Of a stretch of DNA of 64,000 bases, positions 35,401-47,305 are shown piece by piece. Under the pieces are notes generated by a model. The model was not told where the DNA came from and searched no databases. It was given only the letters and a program-made list of their open reading frames with translations. Position 1 is the first letter of the stretch. Every line of letters begins with the position of its first letter. The DNA comes from Antedon mediterranea (lineage: Eukaryota; Echinodermata; Crinoidea; Comatulida; Antedonidae). Location of the stretch: assembly GCF_964355755.1 (NCBI RefSeq), contig NC_092677.1, positions 1,183,001 through 1,247,000 on the forward strand, written 5' to 3'. The position numbers were made by a program, and so were the translations under genes.

Positions 35401-38400
35401 ACGCATCGACATTTTTCCAAAAAGTTTAACGTTCAACAGTCAGTACATTAGTTGTAAAATCCTGATGTTTCCAAACATGCATATTTTTTTGCGTGAGTAG
35501 CGCACAATTCCATAAGCCAACTCGATATTTTGTATGCAATATAAATTCTTTGTGTCAAAACACGTGACAGGGCTCAATACGTATGATGCTGATTCACATT
35601 TCACATTTGGAGCAAACTGCTACTGCTCCACTGGCTTTATCCGTTGCATACAGTTTTTGTTAAATGCAATAATATAGTTTTAAAATTCCCAGTCAGACTG
35701 GCACAATTAGTATAACATGTATGTACAATCCCTTTCATCTTGTCTCCAAGATGTACTGTAACTATCATTTTAACAAACAAGATATTCTAAAGAAGATACA
35801 TTTTTAAAGATATTTTCCAAATATAAAGAAAAGCATGACCAACTTGCAGTTTAAAGTAACAACTTATGGATAAAGCCATTAACAGATATTATGTTAATAC
35901 ATTGGGAGATCAACACTAGTCACCCTAAATGGTCTGCATTTATGCACAAATGTATATCTAGCTGCTCATCTGCCAGTCATGATAACCTTCGATCAACCAA
36001 TGTGACATAAAGTAATGCAAATAGTTAGAGAAAGAAAACTGTAATTTTTCGTCAGACTCATTAGATTCTTAAGAGCTTTCTGGGAAAGCTTTTCTAAGCT
36101 GTGGCTGTATCATTAGATGATATAACTTGTTAGGCACGATTGTACAATTGTCTGGAAATTTTAAGAGACCTTTGTGGTTTATTTAATGACACTAAGTGTA
36201 AGGTATTTCATTATAGTCGTGATAAATCAATGACTGGTAATTTATTACATGAGGTAAAGCAGGAGAAAGATCTGGTGTTACCTTTAATCCTGGTTTAATC
36301 TTTAATTTGCATGTAGTGGATATTTGTAAAAGGGCTAATAAGAAATTAGGAATGATTTATAGATCATTTAAATTCCTGAATAAAGATAGAAGCTGTATAA
36401 GTCTATTGTCAGGCCAACGCTTGAATATTGTAACACTGTATATCCTATTAGAAAGCGAGATCAGGATTTATTAGAGAAGGTTCAGCAAAGAGCTACAAGA
36501 TTAATTCCTGGGTACCGTAACATCCCTTATGAACAACGTTTGAGAATTCCTGGTCTTCCCACTCTTAGATATCGAAGGCAGAGAGCGGATATTATCCAAG
36601 TTTTTAGAATTGTAAAAGGTTTCGATCGTATTTCGATCAATACATTTTTTAAATTTGATCCAGACTCTCGTACCCGGGGACACCCATATAAACTCAAGTT
36701 TAAAAGCTCTCGTCTTAATATAAGGACGGACACGTTCTCCAGGAGAGTTATTCTATTATGAAATGCTCTGTCTACGGATGTAGTTTCATGTGCTACTGTA
36801 AACTCGTTCAAAGCAAAACTTAACGTCGCATGGTCCAACCACCCGCTGAAGTTTTTACCTTATATTGAATATGATTTTATCGTCAAGAGGGGCTTTTAAG
36901 CACTGAGTGCTTCGCCTCGATCCCGTAGACGAAAGTGTACGGAAAACAAGTTAATTGGGAGCTCATATATAACATCTACAGTATGCTTTCATACCAGCAG
37001 CTGTTCATGGTCAAATGTCAAAAGTGGAAGGCTATATCTCTAACTGGAAATGCTGAAAGACAAATTTCAAGATACATAGGGTTTTCTCTATTGTGGTCAT
37101 GTCTGAAAATTGATTTGTCACCATTCTTTGTATGTATCTTGTATTGTATGTATGGAAATTTGTCATTCAGGCATATTGGCACAGTTTTATACTGTGTCTA
37201 TATCTGGAGACACAATGGTACATCCTCATCTCGTGCCATCATCATATGATACATAGCTGCATCCACTAAGAGCTTTAAAATATACAGCTCTCTTTAAAGG
37301 TTATGCACATCTTCAAATCTCTACCCACCATTATATCCACTATAACCTAGAAGGCTCCTGAAAGGATAAAATCCTCCAAGTCTGATTATTGTGACTGGTA
37401 GATGAGCAGCTAGATATACATTTTTAGAGTACCGTTGTATAAACTGTTGAAATGTTATTTAATCGGCAGCATTTGAAAGGAAAAGTAATTTAACAATATT
37501 TATTGTTTTATTCTCTTTCTACACATAAACACAGATTTAGGTCCGACTTCAGATGACTCAACGAGTCTTGCTCTCGTATTTGTGTTTGTTGGAACTGTCA
37601 TTGGCATTATTTTCACACTTTTAATTTTTTGTTTGATCCGAAAATTGATAATGCCAAGTCCACTACAGGTAAGATGCATTAAAAAATAAAAGAAGTTAGG
37701 CCAGGTTGTATTGAGATGTATGCATTTGAATATCAAATTAAACTCAATATTATAGTACTGTATATATTAATATTAAATTGTTGTTTCTTTTTCATGTTAT
37801 TTAAGGTACAAAGACCCGAAAATGACAATCAAACAGGGGTAATTAAATTGAATATTTCTATTTAGCAAACATCATCTTCAATATCAAATTAAACTCAATA
37901 TTATAGTACTGTATATATTAATATTAAATTGTTGTTTCTTTTTCATGTTTTTTAAGGTACAAAGACCCGAAAATGACAATCAAACAGGGGTAATTAAATT
38001 GAATATTTCTATTTAGCAAACATCATCTTCAAAAATATATCATTTCTATTTCTTAACTATAATTGTAAATCATATTACATCAAAAACAAATACGTCATTA
38101 TTGTCCTACATGAAAAAAAAACCAGCGTATACCGAGAATTATTTGAAAACTTAGGAACTATGGAATTTATTAAGTATTTCATTAAAATCTCTTCCTAATC
38201 TACCTTTGTTCAAATCTAACCTAAAAAAGTCTTTTGTCGCAGCATATGGCAGCTAAATCTCCTGTTATTGTTCTTCTTGTTTCCTTTCTTCTTCGCTTAA
38301 TTGAATTGAATACCTTATCATATTGTTCATCTTGTAATTGTACTATTGTCTTAGCAATTTATGCTTCTGTATTTTTAATGTAAGCCGGACTGCTATTGTA

Positions 38401-38721
38401 TACCTTCATTATTTTTTTTTAACTGGTGGTCACGACTTAAAGTTTTCCGCAACTTATTTTGACCTCCATCCGCACATTTTAGATGTTTTTCTTGTTTATT
38501 GTAATTTTGTTTTTGCAATTTTTAATTTTTATCTTTTATTTTAAAATGTGTGGAGAAACTAATAAACAAACAAACAAACAAACTTTAACCTTTTGACATT
38601 TTGTTATTACAATATCTAAGAAAATAGATGAATTACTTTTTAGATACCTGTGTACAATGAGATACAGACACAAGACAAAAGGAACACAGTTGTATATGCG
38701 AATAAGATTTACGAAACATAA
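32472..38721 (+). CDS. R5: V-Ig plus six EGFs, TM and a distinct tyrosine tail
   Basis: Exons are 32472-32520 (signal MFPENKDICLVSILLH), 32890-33249 (V Ig, near-identical to R3), EGFs at 33465-33593, 33809-33931, 34280-34402, 34724-34846, 34948-35067 and 35203-35319, 37535-37668 (TM), linker 37806-37838 and/or 37957-37989, and tail 38644-38721. It encodes about 462 residues with one linker or 473 with both. The TM is LALVFVFVGTVIGIIFTLL, followed by basic RK. The tail PVYNEIQ, then VVYANK, then KIYET is unrelated to the YQDL/YVNV tail but also holds three tyrosines. A YxN pair suggests SH2-adaptor binding (inference). EGFs 2-5 have the eight-Cys pattern. EGF 6 has CPTYY, without the extra Cys. 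It is the best-preserved relative of R3. Confidence 0.8.
34488..34722. repeat. GC-rich hexanucleotide microsatellite and (ATT)n in an R5 intron
   Basis: Long imperfect (GCCCTC/GCCGTC/GCCATC)n runs to about 34699, then (ATT)n directly up to the acceptor TTATTAG of EGF exon 4. It is strikingly GC-rich in an AT-rich window. The repeats, not a protein, create the long Ala/Arg-like frames seen on the reverse strand. Confidence 0.9.
35951..37420. mobile_element. Element with 29-bp inverted ends carrying a non-LTR RT fragment
   Basis: 35951-35979 (TGTATATCTAGCTGCTCATC and onward) is the reverse complement of 37392-37420 with one mismatch. Inside, 36150-36900 encodes a decayed reverse-transcriptase C-terminus (KVFHYSRDKS, then LEKVQQRATRLIPGYR and LPTLRYRRQRADIIQVF), typical of CR1/L2-like elements, with frameshifts. 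It sits in the R5 intron between the last EGF and the TM exon. It could be a nested insertion in a DNA element or an inverted-duplication artefact. Confidence 0.65.
37729..38030 (+). repeat. 151-bp tandem duplication of an R5 linker exon
   Basis: About 37729-37879 is repeated at 37880-38030 almost exactly, including flanking intron, acceptor TTTAAG, the 33-nt exon (VQRPENDNQTG) and donor GTAATT. The exon is phase 0-0, so including either or both copies keeps frame. Confidence 0.9.
38110..38585 (+). mobile_element. Non-LTR retrotransposon 3' end with (AAAC)n in an R5 intron
   Basis: It starts within SLKSLPNLPLFKSNLKKSF and a stop, the C-terminal ORF2 signature. A 3' UTR follows with GTGGTCACGACTTAAAGTTT, then TGTGGAGAAACTAATAAACA and (AAAC)n near 38565-38582. 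It is 5'-truncated. Confidence 0.6.
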
Positions 38722-39680
38722 ACTTAAAGTTTTGAAGGATTTTATCTAATTATTTAAATGGACACAAAAGTAGGTTTTGTAATGTGTTATCGGTTTTCCG
38801 AAACCAACCGGACATTTATTACATATAATAGTAGTAAAAACTTGATTGGTTCTTGTACTATACAGGTTTGTTAATAATAAACAATATAAAAAGGTGATAA
38901 ATTGATTCACATTCAGTTGGAGATGTGTGATACCTTACTCTACATATGCGCGGATTTTTGTAAAATAATAATAATAAAAATAATAATATGACAATTTTGT
39001 TTATAAAAATAAGGAATAATTAACTTGCTTCTATCATTCCATCGGATCAATTTGTTTTTAAATGTCCTGTATGTCTATTGTCTTCTTACGCCAAGATATA
39101 GTTCGAAGTACATGTGCTTTTTCGTCTGAAAAACGGGTTTTTCTCGATATACTTTTATTATTCAAATCTTTTAGAAAAAAAAAGCATCATAATGAAGGTC
39201 CATTTATTTTTATTTTGTAAATATTCCGTGAGACTCGACCACAAAACCACGTTTTATGGTATATGATGTCTTCTTATCGTATGTGATTACGCTTACTTCG
39301 TCTGCTATTCACCATGATTCACCTTGCAAATGAATTTTAACAATGAGCCTTATTATTTAAGTATGTGTACTCAACCAATCCAAATCTTGAAATTATTGTA
39401 AGAAATATAATAACACTTTTAAAAAACTTTTTTGAAATTAGTTATTACTTATATTCTTTTCATATTTCGAAGTTCATATTCCGGGCATCTAGCAACTCTA
39501 TTTTTCAAAATTATTAGCTATTCATTCAATGTAGAAATTATAACTTGCCAACCATTATGAGTAGTTTATTTGTTATAATTTAGTTAATAAGAACATTATT
39601 ATAATTAGTAAGAAAATATATATCATATAGTAGTAAATGGTTAAGGTTAGTAGCACCATACATTGCTTATCCATTGTGTC
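38722..39680. other. R5 3' flank, no gene seen
   Basis: AT-rich sequence with AATAAA-like signals after the R5 stop. It leads into the RT relic at 39680. No exon of the receptor family was recognised. Confidence 0.5.
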
Positions 39681-41060
39681 ATATTGTGAATCTCTCTCTC
39701 ATGTCTGGTCTTGTCTCAGCTGATTGGAAAGTAGCAAGGATAACTCCTATATATAAAGAGGAAAGGGTAGTAAAGACAGCATGAGCAACTACAGACCAAT
39801 ATCTGTCGTTGCTCATATCGCAAAGATTATTGAGAAAATGGTCCAGGAACAAATCATTTCTTTTCTTAGTTTGTTTGATTTAATTAACATTGATCAATTT
39901 GCCTTTTTGAAAAACCATTCTACTGTAACATGCTTGCACAGAACAGTTGATGATTGGTTAGAAAGTTGTAATGACTCAGAGGTCGTCGGCGTTTGTTTCT
40001 TAAATATATCCAAGTGCTTTGACACGATAGATCACTCAATTTTGTTATTTAAGCTTTACAAATATGGTTTCCATGAAAATGTTGTTTACTGGTTTAGTAA
40101 TTACTTAAAAAACAGATACAGTTTGTGTACTGTAACAATAACAAATCTACACTTAAAGAAATCAATATCGGTGTTCCACAAGGAAGTGTCCTGGGACCCA
40201 TCTTGTTTCTCATTTTCATAAATGATATTTCGCAGTCTATAGTATATGGAACTTGCAGCATTTTTGCTGATGATGTTGTGGTTTACACCTCAGGTGATAC
40301 TGCTAAGATAGTAAATGATTCATTACAAATAATTATTGATAACATTGATAAATGGTATGATGACAACCACCCCACCTCTCTATAAATACTGGAAAAAACA
40401 AAGGTTATGTTACTAAGAAACAATCATACAGCTGACAGTAATGATTTAAATATACAAATTGGAACCAGTAAATTAGAACAAGTTGATAGTATAAGGTATC
40501 TTGGAGTCGTAATCGATGAAATGTTAACTTGGAAACAAAAAAAATGGCTAGTAGTTTAAGTAAACCGTTACTAGAAACTCTATATATAAGTACAATTTAG
40601 CCTTGTAGTGATTATGCTATAACAGTCTGGGGAAATACGACAGAGTTAAACAAAAATATTTTAAAGCGACATCAAAAAAGAGCTGCTCGAATTGTAACAA
40701 CCAACTTTGATTATATTAATGTAAGGGGTGACGACATCATCCAGAACCTGTCGTGGCAAACTCTTGAAGAGAAACGAGATTTCTCCCTAGCATGTCTAAT
40801 GTATAAATGTGTTTACGGCCTTGCGCCAATTAGATTAGTAAATGAAATTGAACTGATTCGCGCGATATTCACACCCACTTAACACGTGGTGTAGAACATT
40901 TGAATGTAACAATACCTAAATACACCCTTAATAAAATGAATTCGTCCTTTAAAGTTGCAGGCGCAAAAATATGGAAAAGTTTACCAATTAATATTAAATC
41001 GGCACCAACAATTACGTCCTTTAAGGCTAGATACAAATCTCTTTTCTTTTCATAAACACT
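39680..41060 (+). mobile_element. Degenerate non-LTR reverse-transcriptase ORF
   Basis: In order: ADWKVARITPIYK, a frame break, SNYRPISVVAHIAKIIEKM, FLNISKCFDTIDHSILL, a shift to the frame with GVPQGSVLGPILFLIFINDI, the catalytic FADD motif in SIFADDVVVY, later LKRHQKRAARIV, and the C-terminal GAKIWKSLPINIKSAP. These are the standard RT palm blocks of a jockey/CR1-like element. At least three frameshifts or stops make it inactive. No endonuclease domain is present, so it is 5'-truncated. Confidence 0.85.
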
Positions 41061-41302
41061 GTATTATATTTAATTAAGTTTCTCTTTTGTATATAGTGAT
41101 TAAGACAGGACCACAATGTAAAACAGATACACTGTTATCTGATTGTTTTATCCTGTATCAATTTATTTATTATTAGTATTATTATAGCTTAACGATTAAT
41201 ATCGTTTAGTATTCCTATCATGTCACCGTCGTCATCAACAATTATTATAATCATTACTATCTTATTGTTTGTGCGATCAAATCACTTTTGTATATTCATC
41301 AT

Positions 41303-41410
41303 GGAGGGGTATATGACTTATATGGACAAGAAGAAATAGACCATACGTACCAAGATTTGCAGATGAAAACCAACAATCAAGTTAAAAAACAAATATATAT
41401 CCATGTTTAG
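41303..41410 (+). pseudogene. R6: relic tyrosine-tail exon of a lost receptor gene
   Basis: YMTY, then a one-base deletion, then DHTYQDLQMKTNNQ and KQIYIHV with a stop. This matches the R8/R9 tail exon through a frameshift. The first tyrosine segment and YQDL are recognisable, and YVNV has become YIHV. The RT relic lies just upstream and may have helped destroy the gene. Confidence 0.7.
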
Positions 41411-42139
41411 ATATAGAAAAAGTTAATAGGATATCACAATAACACGAGTCAAGCTGTGGGCTAATAAATTTCAAAAGAAAAAAATTAATTATTTTGAAAT
41501 GAATAAAACACAGACATAGGCCTATTCCTATACAAATAAAAAATAAATTTTAAATCTGAAACTAAATCATGATTTTTTATAGGTAATTTATAAACAAATT
41601 TTCGATATTACTTGTCATATTATTTATTTAATCTTAAAGTAATGTGCATCTTACAGTGCTTTCATATTACCTGAATATTAGAACCAATCTGTTATGTTAT
41701 GTAAATCAAATAAATTTGAGTTGAAGATATTTGTTGTTATGTGAATTTATAATTGCTTTCTTATTTTTATTTTTCATTTCATGAATAAATATCCTCGTTT
41801 GTAAAATTAAAATATATATATATATATTGAACAGTGTTCTCTGTTTCATTTAGAGATGTATTGTCCCTACAATGATTGTGTTTTGTAGTTTTAATAAAGC
41901 TTCTACTTCCGTAGAAAAAAAAAGAAAAAAAAATGTTTGCACTTATACAAATTAAAATAAATTCGAATCAATTTTTGTTCAAAGTGGATAGCTATTATGT
42001 GACATTAAAATGACATATTCAACAACAAATTAAGAATTACTTTTTCAGGGGGAAAATACCTTTAAGGACAGTAAATCGTGATTTTTGTCGCCCTCTCTAT
42101 CAGCTCTCACCTATTATATTTAAAAATCGTCACACCCTT

Positions 42140-42218
42140 ATTATTAGCAATTGCAATCGAGTCATCGCGTTCAACTAAACTCAGTTAAACCGCATTCAGC
42201 TGCATACACAATTTACAG
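42140..42218 (+). promoter_or_regulatory. R7: probable noncoding first exon
   Basis: GCATACACAATTTACAG|GTTTGT forms a donor at 42218, and the signal exon begins exactly at the ATG after TTCTTTACAG at 42396. An upstream noncoding exon is therefore expected, and this is the nearest candidate. The 5' limit is unknown. Confidence 0.35.
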
Positions 42219-42396
42219 GTTTGTTTATTTTTTTCTCCTAATTACTATACAGAAATGTATAATTTATATCATGATTCAACGTCCAAATGTATATAGTTAA
42301 CAATCAGTATTCTATAATGTACGATAGATTGCAACAGAAGTGAAATGGTTATAAGATTTAAGATTGTATAAATATTCTGATTTGCATTCTTTACAG

Positions 42397-44222
42397 ATGC
42401 ATAAAATGGTGCGTAAATGTGTGATAATTCTTTTGGTCTTCCAATTTTGTGATTGTAAGTATAAGAATATCATATAAAGCATTTTTTTTCACAAAAAGGG
42501 GATCACGCTACTGTAAATTAATTGAAAGGGTTACTAAAGTATATCAATTTGTAGGCCTATGTTAATGACATAATAAACAATTTAAAATAAGATACATTAT
42601 TATAATGAAATTGTGTTAAATGGGACAATTACCAATTGTACGCATATCATAAAGATATAAAGTGAAGTATCGGTGCAATGAAATGTGTATGTATTTACAT
42701 TCAGTTACGATTTGTCAGACTGAACCTGTAGTCACACTACAAGATGCTATTGCCGAATTGGGTGGAGATGCAGTCCTCAACTGTCATTACACACTCAGTG
42801 GTAAAAGAATCCTTCTTGGTGTCCAATGGTACAGAAGCAATTCAGCAGGAGATCAGTTGGATTTTCTTGTTAATACTCAGATAAAAAATCAACATGGTAG
42901 ATATACAGTTGTTGCATCCAGAAAATCTGCTCAAATTGGAACAGCTACTCTCACCATTGCAAATACAGTATTGTCTGATGATGGGTACTACCTTTGTAGA
43001 ATCGTTGATACCACCGGTGAACCTGGTGAACATTCTGCAAATCTTGCTGTGTACTGTGAGTATAATTTTGTTTTTTTCAATATAGCAAAAAAAAAACATT
43101 GGTAAAAACAACTCTGAATGGTAGTAATGGACAGAAACTATTAGACAGGTACTGGTTGGTATAAAACAGTTAATATAGCCTACTTTTTAGCGTAGGTTTT
43201 TCTTTAGTTATTATATTCGTTGTAAATGTAAATTTTTGATTTGAAATGCTATTTATTTATTTACCAGATTTCTATAGCGCCCTTTTCATGAAAACTCATG
43301 CTCAAAGGCGCTTCACATCATAAAGACAAACACCATAAGCAATAATTACAAAAGTAACCTCAAATTATACGAAATAAGATTTCTTAAACTAAGTTATAAA
43401 TATTCTTACTGTCCATTAATTAAAATCGCATAAAATAGAAAAATAAAATGAACGATATACAAAATAGGTCGGAATTTCTTAAACTACGATTACAAAAATA
43501 CAATGTATTTACATATTAATTATTATTTAATTTATTTATTTATTTATTTATTTTATTTATTTTTTTTTTTTTTTATAAATTTAATTAAATTGATTAAAAA
43601 TTAAAAATATTATTGCACAATGCAATTGCACTATGTTACCAAGTAAAATTTTATTTATTCAGTTTTTAACAGCCCTACAGTCCCAAATAGTGTGGACGTG
43701 AATGATTCAAAGAACTGTGTTGGAATGGGGTTTCTCGGTTTTTTCTGTGGACTATTTTTGTGTTTCCTGATATGTTGTGGGTGCAAAATAAAGAATGGTG
43801 TGCAGGTAGGAATAATTTAAATCAGACATTTTAAAAACAGGATCATATTCATAAAACTTATTTTATTTTTAAAAATAATAATAATTTTATTTTGATTTGA
43901 CAATCATGTGGTAGTGTTTACTTTTCTAAAAACTTAATTTTATATTTCTTGTCATTATTTTGTTTAATTATTCACCTTAAGAATCAGTAATAATACTACA
44001 CTGCCTGGTGTAGGCCCACTGCCAAATAAACAATCTGTTCAGTACTGTATAGGTTAATATGTCTATAAATTATATAGGGCGACGTGAATAACATTTATTT
44101 TCCCCATTTCCGAAATGTTATTAGTAAATTATTCAATTAAGTAAATTAATTAACATTAGTATTCATTTTTGTTTATTTTTTAGAAATCAGGAAGTGACAA
44201 AACAGCAAGAAATGATAAATAA
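42397..44222 (+). CDS. R7: single-V receptor with Cys-rich TM and no tyrosine tail
   Basis: Exons are 42397-42454 (signal MHKMVRKCVIILLVFQFCD), 42705-43055 (V Ig: AVLNC, VQWYRSN, DDGYYLC), 43663-43805 (short stalk and TM) and 44184-44222 (tail KSGSDKTARNDK and stop), giving about 196 residues. All phases agree. The V domain is close to R1's (both start QTEPVV...QDA). The TM is GMGFLGFFCGLFLCFLICCG, with four cysteines near the inner face and no charged residue. The 18-residue tail is basic and Ser-rich without Tyr. It could act as a ligand-binding partner, decoy or palmitoylated receptor. Ig2, stalk and linker exons are absent. Confidence 0.8.
43240..43345. mobile_element. Short dispersed repeat (TAGCGCCCTTT...AAAGGCGCT)
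   Basis: TATAGCGCCCTTTTCATGAA and CATGCTCAAAGGCGCTTCAC form an imperfect hairpin of a kind common at 3' ends of LINE-related repeats in marine invertebrates. It lies in the R7 intron. The classification is from memory of similar repeats and is not secure. Confidence 0.3.
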
Positions 44223-46118
44223 ATAGATTTCTATTGGACTATGTTAATAAACTGTATATTTGTTATCCAAAAACAGCACAATATTATAACCTTAAATTAT
44301 TTTGGTCATATTGATAACGGATAATAATTATATTATGAGGAAATATGCCTGTTATATCGTTGACGACAAGGTAAAGTAAGGTATACCTATTATAATAAAT
44401 TATTTCCGGGTGTATTTATGGTGTAATTAGGTAAACATGGTTTGATATAAAAATTATAGCATACGACTACTTTCTTTGCCTGGAAACGGCAGTTTATTTT
44501 TGTTTGCTTGGGTTTTATTTTCTAGTGTACAGGCATCAATAACGGGTTAGCAACCAAGAACCATTGTTTTTCTGTACTTGGAAAAGCTAAGAAACATTTA
44601 TTATATAAATGGCATATTGGCCCAAATAATATACAATGTAAATAATATTTTTGAGTACGTATATAAATTCTGTTCTACGTTTAAATGAAAAAAAAAATGT
44701 TCCAAGCTTAGTAATGAGATCAGTATTTGTAGTAGACATAAGATAAATTAATTTTAATTTAGATGAGTAATTTGTATAAAAAGAAAACATATATTTAGGC
44801 CCTAGTTCCAATATCTATATTGATTGTAGTGAACTTCAATTCAATTTCTAATTCTAAATCCCTTGTCTTAGTTTAGTCATAATGTGTTATTATTCAATTA
44901 CAAAATTATATTTAAGGCGTGTGTAATATTGGAGCTTAGAGTTTAACCTAGTATCTTCATAGAATTGTTGACGTTCAATATCGGTAATTTAATAAAATTG
45001 GAAATAAAATTATACATTATATTCTTGACCTGTTGTGAATGCCATATGTTACCAAATCCATTTATGCATAATATTTGTTTACGTCATTGGCCCAACATTG
45101 CTCATTCCGTTGGGCTTTTTTATATCGAAAGTCATAAATTTGTTTAATGAATTTGTCATTATCCATTTGGATTACTCTCAGCCAGTAACGAAGTACATTA
45201 ATGATACTTGGAATTCTAATAAGTTTCCACTTTCTCTTCTCACTGCAACACTTGGCGCAGAATTAACTATTTCTAAAATATATTTACAGACTTTTAAGTG
45301 AGCTTTCTCTCAAATTGATATATCATTTAACCCCTATATTTCATAATGTAAAATTGGCATAATCTTTCTCAGTAATCCTTAATTCTGTCGTTTAATTAAT
45401 ACCTGTATTAAGAAAATAGCAAAAACTTACGTTTCTGTATCAGGCTTTATTTCCAGAAGCAAATCCGATTGATTTATCCACAGGTCCAAATCAAAATAAT
45501 ATACGTATACCAAATGGATAAGAAGTTCAAACAATACAGCAACAGCCAATCTTGTAGCTCAGTTAAATCCAATAACAAAAATAATCGTAAAATTGTCGAT
45601 AAATTCAAATGCATAGACAGACAAAAACTGGTTAACAATCCAAGAATTAATCGTATACGCACTCTGGTTTTTTAATTGGCGTGTATAATATTATAAACTT
45701 AACATACTGACTAAAAAATCTACCGTGTTTGTCCTCAATCGGACTACTACTGAAAAATTGTAAATCAAGTTCCTGTGGTAGATTCCTGTTTATGCAAATT
45801 AGTGTAGTTTAAATACCATACAGATGTCAACAGGCGTGTTCTGTAGATATTTCACCAAAAATAATTGTATGTAAAGATCTAAAAGAAGTTGTAGTTTGTT
45901 TTTTTTTTTTTTCGTTTTATTGGGTTTTTTAAAGATGTTCTCAAATGTCTCAAACTGAGTGATAAATTTGAATTATAATTTTCTTTTAAATAATACATAT
46001 TCTTGTCATGTTTCTGATTGCACAAGTGAGAAAAGTGGTTACTACGCAAAATTAACAAAAGTTATCGCAGAACACCTTAATTCGCTGTAAACATATCATT
46101 TATCTCGATCGATCTCAT
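44223..46118. other. R7 3' flank and intergenic, no gene seen
   Basis: AT-rich. A stretch near 45047-45110 (TTACGTCATTGGCCCAACAT) recurs at 55940, so it is a dispersed repeat. No receptor exon was recognised on either strand. Confidence 0.5.
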
Positions 46119-46345
46119 AGGGGTTTTTAGTCGCGTGGACGCGACTCTATAGTTCACTATGTCGGTCAGTCGGTCTGTCTGTCGGTCCGGTATCACTATG
46201 CGTTTTATCGCTTTTCTGTACTTTTTGAACTGTTTTGATGTACAGACAAGTTTTAGTCGCGTGGACGCGACTCTATAGTTCACTATGTCGGTCGGTCGGT
46301 CTGTCTGTCTGTCGGTCCGATAGCACGCGACTTATGGCTGTTGGC
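46119..46345. mobile_element. AGTCGCGTG element, second copy, internally duplicated
   Basis: TTTTTAGTCGCGTGGACGCGACTCTATAGTTCACTATGTCGG appears in two blocks, at 46125 and 46250, the second ending GCACGCGACTTATGGCTGTT. It is inverted relative to 59340-60066, which carries the complementary GACCGACAGACCG run. Confidence 0.65.
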
Positions 46346-46454
46346 CTTGTTTTTAAATAATGTTGTTATAATTTTTTATGAAAGCCTATTTTGTAATGGT
46401 GCCGAGGAAAACAACCCGTGCGTTATGAAAACATACACTTTGTATTTTTACATA

Positions 46455-46706
46455 ATAGATTTCATAAAAGTATCTACAGGGACCAACTTAAAAAATTTTA
46501 GTAAATTCAAAAGTTTGTACGAGGACCTAATGTTAGGCTATTGTATAGGCATATATATATATATATTTGGAAATAGTCATATAGATTTCATAAAAGTATC
46601 TACAGGGACCAACTTCAAACATTTTAGTAAATTCAAAAGTTTGTACGAGGACCTAATGTTAGGCTATTGTATAGGCATATATATATATATATTTGGAAAT
46701 AGTCAT
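46455..46706 (+). repeat. 126-bp direct duplication
   Basis: ATAGATTTCATAAAAGTATC...ATTTGGAAATAGTCAT occurs at 46455-46580 and again at 46581-46706 with a few differences. It includes (AT)n. The length is a multiple of three, so an open frame runs through both copies, but nothing else supports a gene. Confidence 0.9.
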
Positions 46707-47305
46707 AAAGCTTTCGAGCATTTTAATTTCTTTATGTTGCGTTGGACTATAATTGTTACGGTGACCTTGCAAATATGACTTGTATTGTTCGAACAAGATT
46801 AAGCGCATTCCAACAAACTTTGTTGATTTACTCTGTACTGTCTACCTTGTTGAGGTAGAAAATAAACGGATAAAAACATTGTAATATTGATAAAAAGGTT
46901 TGGAAATTGATTTCTGTATACGTGACCCTATTAAGATATCGATGTTTAGATCTTTATTTATTTAAACTCAATACGCCTCGGATCAATAGTAAGCCAAAGT
47001 ACCATTGTATGGCAAGGTATTGTAGGTCTACTATTACTGTATGTACAGTATGTGTGCTGTGAATAGATTGACCATTTTTAATAGATAACACATGATAGGC
47101 TTACCTATTTTCAAGAAAAGTAAACTTAAAATGCACAGTTTTGTTTATCAATTTATTTTGTGCAATTAAAAAAAAAATGTTTTCAGCCTTGAATAAATAC
47201 AACATGCAAATACACACCGATATAAAAATACTGTACAAAAACTATTCATACTCTAATATGTTAGGCTAATATTCTAAAAATAACAATTATTATATTTTTT
47301 ATGCA

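Noticed and set aside
39781-40385. Open frames with NYRPIS and FADD motifs as functional genes
   Set aside because: Fragments of one frameshifted non-LTR reverse transcriptase.
46341-46778. 145-codon frame with an internal repeat
   Set aside because: It arises from a 126-bp duplication containing (AT)n. No start context, no homology, and it begins inside an AGTCGCGTG element.
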